This document shows, one piece after another, positions 23,080 to 34,129 of a stretch of 64,000 nt of DNA. The stretch comes from Cristatella mucedo (lineage: Eukaryota > Bryozoa > Phylactolaemata > Cristatellidae). The position numbers and the translations under genes were made by a program. The notes under the pieces are model-generated. The model was not told where the DNA came from. It searched no databases and was given only the letters and a program-made list of their open reading frames with translations. Each line of letters opens with the position of its first letter. Position 1 is the stretch's first letter. Where the stretch lies: contig WPIO01000004.1 of NCBI GenBank assembly GCA_009760855.2, forward strand, positions 13,610,001 to 13,674,000. Reading direction: 5' to 3'.

Positions 23080-24420
23080 CTGGAGAAACTGACTGGATGG
23101 TCTCACATTAGAGGTCCTGTAGTGCAACCGGCATTAACTGAGGTTCACACAATTTATTCTGAAGACTGCCTCCAAAGCTAGCTATCATATTTGATCCCTG
23201 CCCAGGAGTAGATTCTATTTAGGTAGTGGCTGGCTAAAATATTAACAACTCCGTGGTTCTAGCCGGACTAGGCTCCCATAATCCAGTATTGGCAGGGACG
23301 CCCAAAAGCCATTAACCCTCTAGATTTGGTGATGAATATGGCTGCTCGGTTGACCCTAAAATCCAAGAAATTTGGTGAAGCGTCATGTCGGATACGCAAT
23401 GCAATTTTTGTTTTTTCGAATATAGCTAGCAACAGCATGTCTTCTCCATAAATAGCATGCGAAACTGGGCTCTTTTCAGCCTCCCTGTGCCCCCCAGGTT
23501 CATCAGGGCACTAAACTTGCTGTACTATTTTCTCTTAAAGACTTCCGGTTACTAACGTTTTTTGCTCTGCAGGTTGCTCAAATATTGTGCATTTCAATGT
23601 CATAGTTCTTATGCAGTGACACACTCTCTCCTGCTGCTGACTCGGATACTTCTTATCCGTCCTCATACTCAAGTTTCTCGACCAGCCTTCTGACTCTGCC
23701 AGCCACTTTTTCTTTTTTACATGAGATCAAATCTGCTGCTAGGCTTGTCTGTCGTGAGCGTCGCAGTTGCCACATTACTCCACTTCTCGTCGACCTGCAC
23801 TGGCTACCAGTGAGGCAATGGATTGACTTCAAGGTTTTGTCCCTCATTTTTAGGTCCCTTCATTCTATGGTTCCAGCCTATCTCTCAGATATACTACCCC
23901 CATCAGGCCAAGCATCGTACCACCCGCTTTTCGGAATCCAACAGTCTACAAATACCTCATACAAACCTTAAATCCTTCGGAGACCGTGCATTTAGTTCAT
24001 ACGCTCCCAAAGCCTGGAACTCCCTCCCGACCTGCGTCAGAACATCCCCTGACCTGACCACATTTAAAAGGAACCTAAAAACACACCTATTTAGGACAGC
24101 ATTTAGTGGGTCCCTGTGATTCGTCGTTGATGTGCTTATGCGTGCTGACACTGTGCATGCTGCCACTAACCACATTTGCATGCTGACCCTGTGCATGTCA
24201 CCCCTAACCATATTATTCATTTCGTTTGTTTTTTCAGGCATGATTTTACTTACCATTCAATTGCATTTCACTTTACAGCAAATGTAAAGCGCCTAGAGAG
24301 AGATTAAGTTCTGAGGGCGCTTTATCAAGTGAATTATTATTATTATTATTATTAAATCTGTTGCCCACCGTTTTCACACCGAAAGCTGCTCAGGCTTTGA
24401 GAGCACAATAACCGTCAGGC
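23080..24420 (+). pseudogene. Old LINE-A copy, split by LINE-B
   Basis: Plus-strand LINE-A segments, from the GAAGACTGCCTCCAAAGCTAG block to TTTTCTTTTTTACATGAGA, are interrupted at 23736-24353 by a LINE-B and resume with CACACCGAAAGCTGCTCAGG. Frames are destroyed. Confidence 0.8.
23736..24353 (+). mobile_element. LINE-B insertion inside LINE-A with 7-bp TSD
   Basis: A 618-bp 5'-truncated LINE-B flanked by the direct repeat AAATCTG (23729-23735 and 24354-24360). It carries an open C-terminal ORF part (23823-24119, ending HLFRTAFSGSL), the 3' UTR, the hairpin tail and ATT repeats. The host LINE-A reads through correctly when the insert and one repeat are removed, so the borders are secure. Confidence 0.93.
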
Positions 24421-24885
24421 TTGCATAAGGCTCACTTCGGCGTGACTTCTGGAGTAACAGACCGAGATCCATGCATTCATGATGACCTTTTCAGGCCCAG
24501 ACCATTTCAACACGAGGCTAAGCAGTTTACTTATGCTTTTCTCTTGATTACGTGTTTGATCGGCACATGTTGGCAGAGCACTAGGGTTGCTATGCAGTTA
24601 GTGATAAATGACGAGTGGTTACTTGCTCCATGCACCTCGGCGAGCTGTTGCTGCTTTACAGTAGATCTTCTCCTCCTCCTCATTCTCCTCTATCCACGAG
24701 TGCTTGCTTGAAATGCCTAGAAGCTGTATGCTGTGCCAGCCAACTTGATGAGTCGTAGTACAGGACGAGAAATGCTTATGTGTAATTACCACAGACGAAG
24801 TTGCATTTGTTCGGTCTTGTCCTTACCCTAGACCGGTCAGCATTTGCATTTCTTTTTAGCTCGGTTCAACTCAGAAAGAGACAGG
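24421..24885. other. Unassigned stretch
   Basis: A 96-residue plus-strand open stretch at 24421-24711 has no recognisable domain. Nothing else is seen. Confidence 0.4.
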
Positions 24886-24888
24886 AAG

Positions 24889-24891
24889 AGA

Positions 24892-24950
<59 letters not shown>

Positions 24951-25062
24951 ACACACACACAGAGACAGGGAGAGACACAGAGAGACAGAGACACACACAC
25001 ACAGAGACAAGGAGAGACACAGGGAGAGAGAGACAGAGAGAGGGGGAGACAGACAGAGACTG
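24889..25062. repeat. (CA)n/(GA)n mixed microsatellite
   Basis: Alternating CA, GA and AGAGACA blocks. ORFs across it are artefacts. Confidence 0.95.
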
Positions 25063-25076
25063 AAAAAAATTAAATA

Positions 25077-25244
25077 CTAGCTGATTTAACAGCCTCTTTT
25101 GTCTAGCGACAGAAGAGCCTCTAAGGCTATCACCACTGCTTGCAGTGGCAATAAAAGATCGCCCACCGCAGGATTAGAACCCACGACATCGGGACCGATT
25201 TTGTGAAATGCAACCGCGTTACCTAGTGCGCCATCACGGCTCAC
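25077..25244 (-). mobile_element. SINE-1 copy between microsatellites
   Basis: Minus strand: GTGAGCCGTGATGGCGCAC head, B-box-like GGGTTCTAATCC, GCGGTGGGCGATC body, and AAATCAGCTAG end. It lies directly between two GA-rich arrays. Confidence 0.92.
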
Positions 25245-25978
<734 letters not shown>

Positions 25979-26241
25979 GGTGGGAAGGAAATGAGCAGAA
26001 TGAGAAAAGAGGGAGCGAGCTAGACAGCGAGGGAACCCACTATCGTCTAGCCCTCTTTCCGGATCTTTCCTTTTTAAGTTGCTCACGTGACTGAGGCCAA
26101 GTAAAAGCTTTCTCATATGGATTGATGCATGTCCGTGGCCTGACTGCATTTTCGAGAGAAAGTCCATGTGGCAGTGCATGTAGCGATTCCATGCACCAAT
26201 AAACGACTGCTGTCAATTTCGCAAAGCACGATGGTCTAGTG

Positions 26242-26408
26242 CAGCGGTTCCCAGCCTGTGGGCGCAACCCCTTTGGGGGTTCACGGGGTCGCCAAAGACC
26301 ACCAGCAAACACGCATTTCTATATTTCGCACAATAATTTTATTGTTGGGGGTCGCCACAACATGAGCTGTATTAAAGGGTTGCGGCATTAGGAAGGTTGC
26401 AAACCACT
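26242..26408 (+). mobile_element. SPIN-like non-autonomous hAT element
   Basis: Begins CAGCGGTTCCCAGCCTGTGG and ends with GGTTGCAAACCACTG, with the typical inner words GGGGGTTCACGGGGTCGCC and TTAAAGGGTTGCGGCATTAG. The upstream 8 bp are GTCTAGTG. A near copy, GGCTAGTG, lies 6 bp beyond the apparent end (26415-26422), so the right border or TSD is slightly uncertain. It has no coding capacity. Confidence 0.88.
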
Positions 26409-26500
26409 GCTCTTGGGCTAGTGTCGTTTACTAGGCTGAAGTTGCTTAGAGTATACACACGCACCCAGGAATAAGGTCCAGGTCAAGAGGGGATCTTTCC

Positions 26501-26529
26501 TAGCAGCAGCAGCAGCAGCAGCAGCAGCA
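26501..26529. repeat. (CAG)n microsatellite
   Basis: About nine AGC/CAG units. No reading frame can be assigned to it. Confidence 0.95.
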
Positions 26530-26893
26530 ATGTATAGCTCAAGTGGCTGGAAAGAAAGGGGTAAGAATACATTTGTCAGCGTTCACAAACGAAACAACTG
26601 ACCGTAATTTAAAAAGCCTGTGAGTGTGGGTGAAGAGAGCAAGCTTACACAACGGACAGCAGCAGCAGCAGAAGCAGCAGTGGAAACGTTTGTGCATGCT
26701 GCAGCCCTGAGCTGAACCGTCGGTAGTGCATGACACAGGAGCGAGGCTAGCTGCTGCAGCACTCGGCAGCTTGCCTGGCTCAGCTGCTGCTGCTCCCCTC
26801 TCTGTGGGTCTCCGCGGATGCCATCTTTACGGACGCTGCTTGGCCACCCTCGCTGGCAAGGATTTTTTTTTTACCGGGCAGCACCTATTTCAG

Positions 26894-26979
26894 AGGAGCC
26901 CCATCCCTGCTTGCCGCTGGAGCTAGCTGGGGTGGGCTGAGCGGAGAGAATGGTGGAGATACCTTGCTGGCAGTCAAAG
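26894..26979 (+). CDS. Short host exon candidate
   Basis: A strong pyrimidine tract and TTTCAG precede position 26894, and the donor AAAG followed by GTAGGG follows 26979. One frame is open (GAPSLLAAGASWGGLSGENG and eight more residues), with split codons on both sides. Downstream, 27013-27205 is also open after a possible acceptor (CATGCAG) with Pro/Cys-containing sequence. Family unknown. The two pieces could belong to one gene, but the phases do not decide it. Confidence 0.3.
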
Positions 26980-27339
26980 GTAGGGGAGGGTGCCACCGCC
27001 GCCTAGTTTGTCATGCAGTGGTTACAGCCTGCTTCGAACGGCTGTTGCCGGTTCTTAGTGGTTCCACCAAGTCGCCCCTGCGCTGTCGGCAACAAGTTGG
27101 ATCCACTTTCCAGCGTTGCGGAACCATCGCCCACTCTTTTTTGCAGCCAGCCTGTGTGCAACTTTGTTGCTGGCAGACATTCAAACTTGGATGGTGGTGG
27201 AGCTAAAAACATGAGCTGCTTGTACATTTCTTGCGAAGGTGCTGGACGTCATGCATCGGCACTAATTGTGGTTAGCAAACAGTATCTGCAAGATTTTTGG
27301 CTCGTATCAGCCACGAGGGACGTTTGCGGTTACTTCCAC

Positions 27340-27606
27340 AAAGCGCACCTATCTAGGACAGCATTTAGTGGGTCCCTGTGATTCGACCTTTATGTGCTTA
27401 CGTCTGCTGACTCTGTGCATGCTGCCACTAACCACAATTGCATGCTGATCCTCTGCATGTCACCCCTAACCATGTTATACTTGTTGTTTATTGAGCATGC
27501 TACCACTAACCATTCGACCGTGTTTCTTTTGCAGAAAATGTAAAGCATCTAGAAAGAGATTGAGTTCTCTGAGGGTGCTTTATCAAGTATGTTATTATTA
27601 CAATTA
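27340..27606 (+). mobile_element. LINE-B 3' end copy
   Basis: Plus strand: GCACCTATCTAGGACAGC (ORF end), 3' UTR words, hairpin tail GCATCTAGAAAGAGATTGAG and TTATTATTA. Confidence 0.88.
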
Positions 27607-28085
27607 TTATTCACTTGCCTGCCCCGGGCACTCGTTGGCATTGCTCTCACAGATTCTCGCACGAGCTCTCCCTGTCGATGTCGTCGGAAAAATGCCGTAT
27701 GCCTCTGTGTGTCACTGCTTGCAAAGCACTTGTGTGACCGATATTATCTGGGGCAGTACTAGTTCGTGGTTCATGGACGTATGCAGAGGATTAGGAGCCA
27801 AGTGTGGAAGATTAATGTGAATGCTGGTCTTGTGGCGATGAGGAGCCGATACCAAAGCAGATGATTACGTGCAACAAATGAATGGCCTCCTATTTTGAGC
27901 TATTTTAACCATTTCTTCTTACCCTGGCCAACTGGCTTGAGGTTGGAGGCCTGAAGGCTTGTTGTGAAGACGTTTGGCAGTCTGCTGTAACAAGGATAAC
28001 TGTATCTTCTGCATTAATCTTCAATCTTCTTTTGGCTCAATGAAGCCTGAGTGAGTCTGTACCTCTGTACTACTTTGACACTTGA
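27607..28085. other. Unassigned stretch
   Basis: No gene or repeat family recognised. Confidence 0.4.
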
Positions 28086-28089
28086 AGGG

Positions 28090-28328
28090 TATAATAATAG
28101 TAATAATAACAATAATGACACATCGAGAGAACTAAATCTCTTTCTCGGCACTTGACATTTGCTGGAAAGAAAGCATGTCAGTTGTTAGTGATGGCATGCA
28201 CAGCATTTGCACACAGCACACATAAGCACACAAAGGACGATTCACGTGCTGTGAGAAACCGGTGCAGTTTTATTGTATTTTAATGTCAAGTAGGGGGATT
28301 TCGTGACATCGGTCGGGAGTGTGCGATA
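28090..28328 (-). mobile_element. LINE-B 3' end copy, diverged
   Basis: Minus strand: AAT-type repeats, a decayed tail (GAGAGAACTAAATCTC), 3' UTR words, ending near GACATCGGTCGGGAGTGTG, just upstream of a host exon candidate. Confidence 0.75.
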
Positions 28329-28335
28329 TGGCCAT

Positions 28336-28570
28336 GAGTGGGAGGAGCGCCATGATGTGGCTACCAATGTAAATCTTTTTGTGTTTGCTGGTGCCGAGGA
28401 AGGTCAGCGAGTGATATATTTTTATGCAGCTGATGGCGACCTCCTCATCGTGGCACGTGAAAAGCAGGGGAAGCTGCTGCTCGAGTTGAGGCTTCTTTTG
28501 GCTGGGTACAGCATGCAACACACGGAAGATATTCTTGAGGCAACGCGAAGTCTAATGGCTGAGGTGAAAG
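28336..28570 (+). CDS. Host exon candidate 1 of an unidentified gene
   Basis: An open stretch encoding a well-ordered-looking segment (for example NVNLFVFAGAEEGQRVIYFY and ADGDLLIVAREKQGKLLLEL) ends at a good donor, GAAAG followed by GTAAGA. The open frame extends upstream into LINE-B sequence, so the true 5' border must lie between about 28329 and 28345. The exon ends one base into a codon, which fits the acceptor at 28707 exactly. The pattern (beta-strand-like segments followed by an amphipathic helix) suggests a folded cytosolic domain, but I do not recognise the family. Confidence 0.5.
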
Positions 28571-28706
28571 GTAAGACACTTTTTATTTATTTGGCACACG
28601 TCCACAGGTCTGGAGAAAAGCTTTGATATCCGATGAGATTTGACCGCAATCAATCTACAGTATTTTAACAAAAGCAGCCAGACCCGTTGTTGCTGCCATC
28701 CGGCAG

Positions 28707-28834
28707 GCGAGCAGTTTGAAGATCTGTGCATCCTGTTAGTTTATGAAGCAAACAAAGCTGTCTACACCGCCCTAGGCAAGCGTGGGAATGTGCAGGCGCC
28801 TGATTCACGAATGGCATGTTCACTGGAACGTTAG
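28707..28834 (+). CDS. Host exon candidate 2 of an unidentified gene
   Basis: Starts after the acceptor CCGGCAG. The first two bases complete the codon left by the exon ending at 28570. It then reads EQFEDLCILLVYEANKAVYT and continues to a TAG stop at 28834. If this is the last exon the protein ends there. However, another frame (28811-28905) is also open and ends at a GTGAGT donor, so the gene may continue by a different splice. Phase agreement between the two pieces is the main support. Confidence 0.45.
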
Positions 28835-28905
28835 CTGACCATGGCATGAACAGCCAGTATCTGGCAGATTTCAAGGGAACTTACAATACGCTCAGGCGTG
28901 ATGGC

Positions 28906-29590
28906 CGAAAAGAATGCAATAGTGAGTAGGTACTCTGTATGAAGGCTACATGGAAGTTGGGGGGGGGGGGGTTGGCAGAAACTCCCACGAGTAATTATAA
29001 GGCTGGGAACGAGTTTCCCCAAGCAAACCGGCAAAACCTTTGGCCCGTCCCTTCATGGCCTCCTTCCTGGAAGCCCAGTGGCCAGTCCTGGGTGGCTGTC
29101 GGGCTGCTGCTAGGGAGGTGGCTATCGAAAACGAAACAGACTCTATCGGCTGCTTGCAGATGCAAAGCATGCTTTTGGCTTGGAACTTCATGCTCTCCAA
29201 AAATTGGGAATACAAAAATACTCCAGGGTGCTCAATGAGCTCGTCGGAAGGGGTGCAGGTAGCACCAAGATATTTTGCCCAAGAAAGTCCTGAGAGATTT
29301 TTGTTCATATGTGGCCACGTAAAGCCGCAAGGCAGCATGGCTTGTGAGTACAGCTTTAGACTCTGCGACAGGGGGTAGACATTTCTGTTTAGATCACCTG
29401 AGTGATTCAAAGAGGCTGTCGGGCGGTCAGATTGAGAGGTTGTCTCGCAAAAGATGCAGTCGTTTCTCGTTTATCGTGATTGATCAGTTCCATACTCTAC
29501 TGGGATAAGTGAATTTCCACAAAGTAGAATTCTTAATTTATAAATCGAATATTTTCGTAGTTAGAACTAGAAAATCTGTTCACGGCTCTC
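28906..29590. other. Unassigned stretch, open on both strands
   Basis: Contains a G10 run near 28966 and long overlapping ORFs on plus (29040-29378) and minus (28946-29410, ending Pro-rich). Neither has a recognisable domain, and which strand codes, if any, is unclear. Confidence 0.35.
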
Positions 29591-29592
29591 TA

Positions 29593-29627
<35 letters not shown>

Positions 29628-29945
29628 ATTTGATGTAATGCCTTCAGAGGACTCAGTCTCTTTTGAGGCACTTTACATTAGCTGCAAAGGAAGCACGATC
29701 GGATGGTTAGTGGTAGCATGGTAGCATGCCTAATAAACAGCAAGTATAACATGGTTATGGGTCATATGCACAAGGTCAGCATGCAAGTATAGTTAGTGGC
29801 AGCATGCAAAGTTTCAGCATGCATAAGCACATAAAGGTCGAATTACAGGGACAACTAATTACTGGGATAAATATGTGTTTTAGTTTCTTTTAAATGTGGT
29901 CGAGTCAGGAGATGTTGTGATGCAAGTCGAGAGTGAGTACTTAAC
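29593..29945 (-). mobile_element. LINE-B 3' end copy
   Basis: Minus strand: about ten AAT units, diverged tail (GCCTTCAGAGGACTCAGTC), 3' UTR, ending near GATGTTGTGATGCAAGTCG. Confidence 0.82.
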
Positions 29946-30059
29946 ATTATTAGACCCCTATGGGCATGAAATAACACTCCTTTAGTCACAATTACAGTCG
30001 TATTAACCACCATTAATTGATATATAATTTTCCTGTTGAATCTGCACGAAATCTATGTG

Positions 30060-30205
30060 TCATGTTCCAAAGTGACTTTTCATTAGACGACCACATCAGC
30101 TCCACAGTCAAGTCGGCCTATTTCAGGTACATAACATTGCTAAAATTTGGGCTTCCCTAGACAGGATACCACATGTAAAAAGGTTCGTGCATTCGTGACA
30201 TCAGA
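30060..30205 (+). mobile_element. LINE-B reverse transcriptase fragment
   Basis: Plus strand encodes a decayed version of the block SDLSLDDHISSTVKSAYF found in the copy at 18874, then the CLDKDTT-equivalent region. An orphan piece. Confidence 0.65.
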
Positions 30206-30209
30206 TGAA

Positions 30210-30800
30210 GAGATGTACAGCACAGCAAAGGAGAGCAAGGTTACTGCTCTGCTGAAGGCACGACTTCAGTAGGAGAGTCTTCAGGTGGTGTAGTATCTTC
30301 AGCAGGTGCATCGTCGTCTTCTTCAACATTCCATGCCTACAGTGATTTTAGTTTTAATTGGAATATAACATATACATAGGGGTGTATACTTGACAACCAA
30401 GCGCACGCTGCATCATCCTCACTCTCTCGATCAATTTTTTTAATGAAAATACATGTATTTGAAAAAACCGTGAGTGATGAGGGACGACTGTTAAGCAATT
30501 GTTTAGAGAGACTAGACCTTATAGAAGTGTGCCTTTGGAGAGTGGAATCAGAGTGTGTTTCCGAAAGATGCTACCATTATTTTTAAAGAATCTACCGAAT
30601 TTTATGGTATAGATTACGAGGTTGGCCGGTGGTGTACCGAAGGTGTGCCTTTTTAGTCTCCAGAAGCAGCCACCATACCTAGAGGGATGTCGGACAAAGC
30701 ATTCTTTGCGGCGCCCCTGTAGCACTTTGCTTCCGGATGGGCCTCTAAGGTTGGTGGTACAGGCTTCTAGAAACCTCTGGCTACCGAATTTCTGAGATGT
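30210..30800. other. Unassigned stretch
   Basis: No gene recognised. Confidence 0.4.
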
Positions 30801-30801
30801 T

Positions 30802-30966
<165 letters not shown>

Positions 30967-30969
30967 AGT

Positions 30970-33005
30970 CAGCTCCATAGGCCGATAAATAGAAGTGAGC
31001 AATGAGCAGAAGTGACCTAACCGTAGCAAGTCGCCTAAGGATGTTAAGATTCACTCATGTCATTGCTGGTCGCTCTCGCTCGGCCTAGTCGTGGGATGGT
31101 GCAAGCTCTATGTTTTCAATAAACTGTGAAAGCCGACGGTTTAGTGATCGCAGCGATGGCTTACTGTTGACTACTGATTATTTCCACATAACACATGCTG
31201 AGGATCTTGTGTGCTCTGCTAGTCAATGCTAGTTAATGATGATTTCTCTGTAGCACAGCTACAAACCAATTAGATGTTTCAAGTAATTGGGTGCAGTGGA
31301 AGAAGGCGAATGCTCCCTGTTTTGTAAAGCAGTTATAACAGTATATTCGTGGCATCATTCTTCTAACAACATTGGATTATGCCCAACTAAGGTGTAGCCT
31401 ACAAGCCACAATCATGGCAATACTGGGATGCCTGGGAATGCACATGCTATAGAATGGTTCGATCGTATGACAAGACTCTTTGCAATTGCATAATGTTAAT
31501 ATTTTGGTGGATACGACATATACATTTTTTTATTCCTTTGTCTATACCTTAAAGCTTATACTTGTCCTTTGGTGTTTCGATGTGAAGCCCTGTGCTCTAT
31601 ATACCCATATAAACCAGGCAGACAAGTATGTCGGCATTGTTTTTAATCTGTGAACATATGTACTACCATTTGCTGCAGATCAACCTTGTCACCACTCACG
31701 GTAGTCTTTTTTTGTCTTATCTTGGATTCGATGAGGTCATACCGACTGTGCTTTGCCAACGGCTAGTAATGTTTGTAGCCTTTCCAAGAACGTTTCTTCC
31801 TCGGCTTCAGGGCTTTTTCTGACACATAATGCATGCTGCAACTGTTTCACTGCAGAGCGAAAATTGTCCGAAAGTTGTTCTCCATAAGACGTGGAAGTTT
31901 CTTGAGACCATCAAGCCTATGCGACTAAAGTTTGATGCATTAGTTTGTAACAAAGCCAAGGCAATAGTACATCTTCTATCTTATTTGTTAGTCCATTGGC
32001 ATATTCTTGTCATTATGCACATTTACTCGTAGATTACATTAAAGGTGCTTCGAAAGTATTCACAGGTCAATTCAAGAGATCAAGTGTGCGTTGTTACTTG
32101 TGAAGAATTAATGGAGGCTTGCAAATACTGCAACCATTCATTCAATTTAGAAAGTGGTCTCTTGAGCTACTCCCCTTACTTACACTACTTGAATAAGTAG
32201 AGATAGTGGGAATATTTTCATATACAGTGCTGGCATGCGAAGAAGGCGCTGCTTGAGTTGTTGCAGCTTTTCAGCCGTGGCACTGCTAGGCTGCTGAGGA
32301 ATGCAGAGATCCCGAATTCGGTAGCTGTGGCATGCATTAATTATATGCACCACATGTTTGCTTGGCATGCATTAATTATGATCCACATGTTTGGTTTACT
32401 TTTTTATTGAGCCCGTGGCATGGAATGGTTGCATATATCTGTAGATGCTAACCGGTTGACTGACTGGAGATTCATCACTGCTTGTCTAGAGTAATAACAT
32501 CTCATAAACTTCGTGAATATGAGGCATGCATTATGAAAATTCAAATTAAATAGGTTTAACTTGAATATCCTGCTATGTGATATGATTACTGGGTGTGTCG
32601 CTATCAAGCTGGCATGGCGACTGTAGCTAGCCGTGGTGGTCTTAATATCCACCTTTGGGCACTGTACGAAATGGCTCACTTCATCATCGTCATCAAGTCC
32701 TAGCTAGCTCCATGAGGGCAGCCTCCCAAGCAATCTACATGTTTCGTAGCTGACGACAGCTTTCACGTGAAAGAAACTTGTAGCTCTGCAATTCACTTTA
32801 CTATTTAAGCTTTTTTATTTTGACCAGAATTATCACCAAGGAGACAATCCAGTTTGAAGATAGCTTGCATTAAATGCTTCGAGCTTGGTTATTCCTCACT
32901 CTTGCTTACCTTGACTAGCCAACGAGGCATTTGGCTATCTTAGTAAAGTCACACGTGATGCTATCGTGTTATTCAAGTGAAATCACTTGCTCAGGTTGCA
33001 GCAGC
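30970..33005. other. Unassigned AT-rich stretch
   Basis: No recognisable gene. A 35-bp imperfect direct duplication beginning GGCATGCATTAATTAT occurs at 32329 and 32364. ORFs near 31628-32032 have no known domain. Confidence 0.45.
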
Positions 33006-33006
33006 A

Positions 33007-33007
<1 letters not shown>

Positions 33008-33054
<47 letters not shown>
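33008..33054. repeat. (GT)n microsatellite
   Basis: About 22 GT units. Confidence 0.97.
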
Positions 33055-33081
33055 ATGCGTGAGTAGGTGCGTGCATTTATA

Positions 33082-33239
33082 TAGTCGATTCCGCTTATAG
33101 GAACAAGCTCAGGCCGGAAAATAGGCATTCTTATATGCAGAGTATTCTCAAACGCTGAGTGAGACGAATGGGACGCAGAACTGCTATTCTTATAAGCTGA
33201 GTATTCCTATATCCGATATTTGTATACGCAGGTCGACAG
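33082..33239. mobile_element. pogo/Tigger-like MITE, TA target site
   Basis: The left end TAGTCGATTCCGCTTATA and the right end, read in reverse complement, CTGTCGACCTGCGTATAC match at most positions. The dinucleotide TA flanks both sides (33080-33081 and 33240-33241). About 158 bp, no coding capacity. Ends resembling CAGTCGA..CCGCTTATA are known for pogo-like elements; the family assignment is from memory of that pattern. Confidence 0.6.
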
Positions 33240-33955
33240 TAAGCAGTTCGTGCTTTCATGCTTGTGCAAGCTGGGCAGAACATACAAACATGCAGTACAT
33301 GCTTGCCCACAGATAAGTAACTTCATTTTGCTGTGAATTTACTCTTTTGAATTTGCATTTGTGCAGGCCTTGATAGTGGAGCACAAGACCAATCATTGCC
33401 TCTATCTGCCACCCAGAGAGCACTAGACAAGTTGATCGTCTGGCTGAGCTACAGGTAATGTTATCCGGATTTATTGTTCGTTCGTTTTTTTTCTGTTAAC
33501 TCGTGCGGCACCGCTCTCATCTTTTGAACCTTGCCCATTGACTCCGGGCGGCTAAAAATAGCTTTCTGGTCGCAATTCATTTGCTCGGCCAAATCCCGTG
33601 TGGTTTGGGGGCCATTTTCTTTCCAAAGTGCATTCAAACTGAAAGACCGGAGGTATACCTCAACCCATCTAGTGAAAACTTAATGCAGCTCACTGGGCTG
33701 CCATCCAGGATCTTAGGCGATTGGAAACATTTGGAAAGTTGGAATTACTTATTTGGGTAATTATTAATTTGGTCCAGGGGCTTAAAAGTAGGTGCAACAT
33801 CACTTTGCCTCAATATTGAGCATGTCTTTATGAAAGAATGGGAAATGGCAGGATCAAGTTTAGGCACACATCTGAACGACAAAATCATTTTAAAATGTGA
33901 TTTTGTTACTCACGGCCAGCAGCAACTTCGACGATTTTTGCATAAAGAAAATAGT
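33240..33955. other. Unassigned stretch
   Basis: A possible pol II intron/exon region (an open stretch near 33365-33450 ends CTACAG followed by GTAATG), but nothing recognisable. Confidence 0.35.
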
Positions 33956-33957
33956 AA

Positions 33958-34125
33958 TAATTAAAGTACACTTGATAAAGTGCCCTCAGATAACTCAATC
34001 TCTTTCTAGGTGCTTTACTTTTCCTGCACGGGAAACATGATCGAATGGTAAGTGGTATTATGCTTGATAAACAACATGAATAGCATAATTACGGGTGACA
34101 TGCACATTGTCAGCATGCAAAATCT
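33958..34125 (-). mobile_element. LINE-B 3' tail copy
   Basis: Minus strand: tail GTGCCCTCAGATAACTCAAT and 3' UTR up to GACATGCACATTGTCAGCAT. Confidence 0.85.
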
Positions 34126-34129
34126 GGTA

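Noticed and set aside
28946-29410. 154-residue minus-strand ORF with a Pro-rich end
   Set aside because: The Pro run comes from a G10 tract, no domain is visible and the plus strand is equally open; not supported as a gene.
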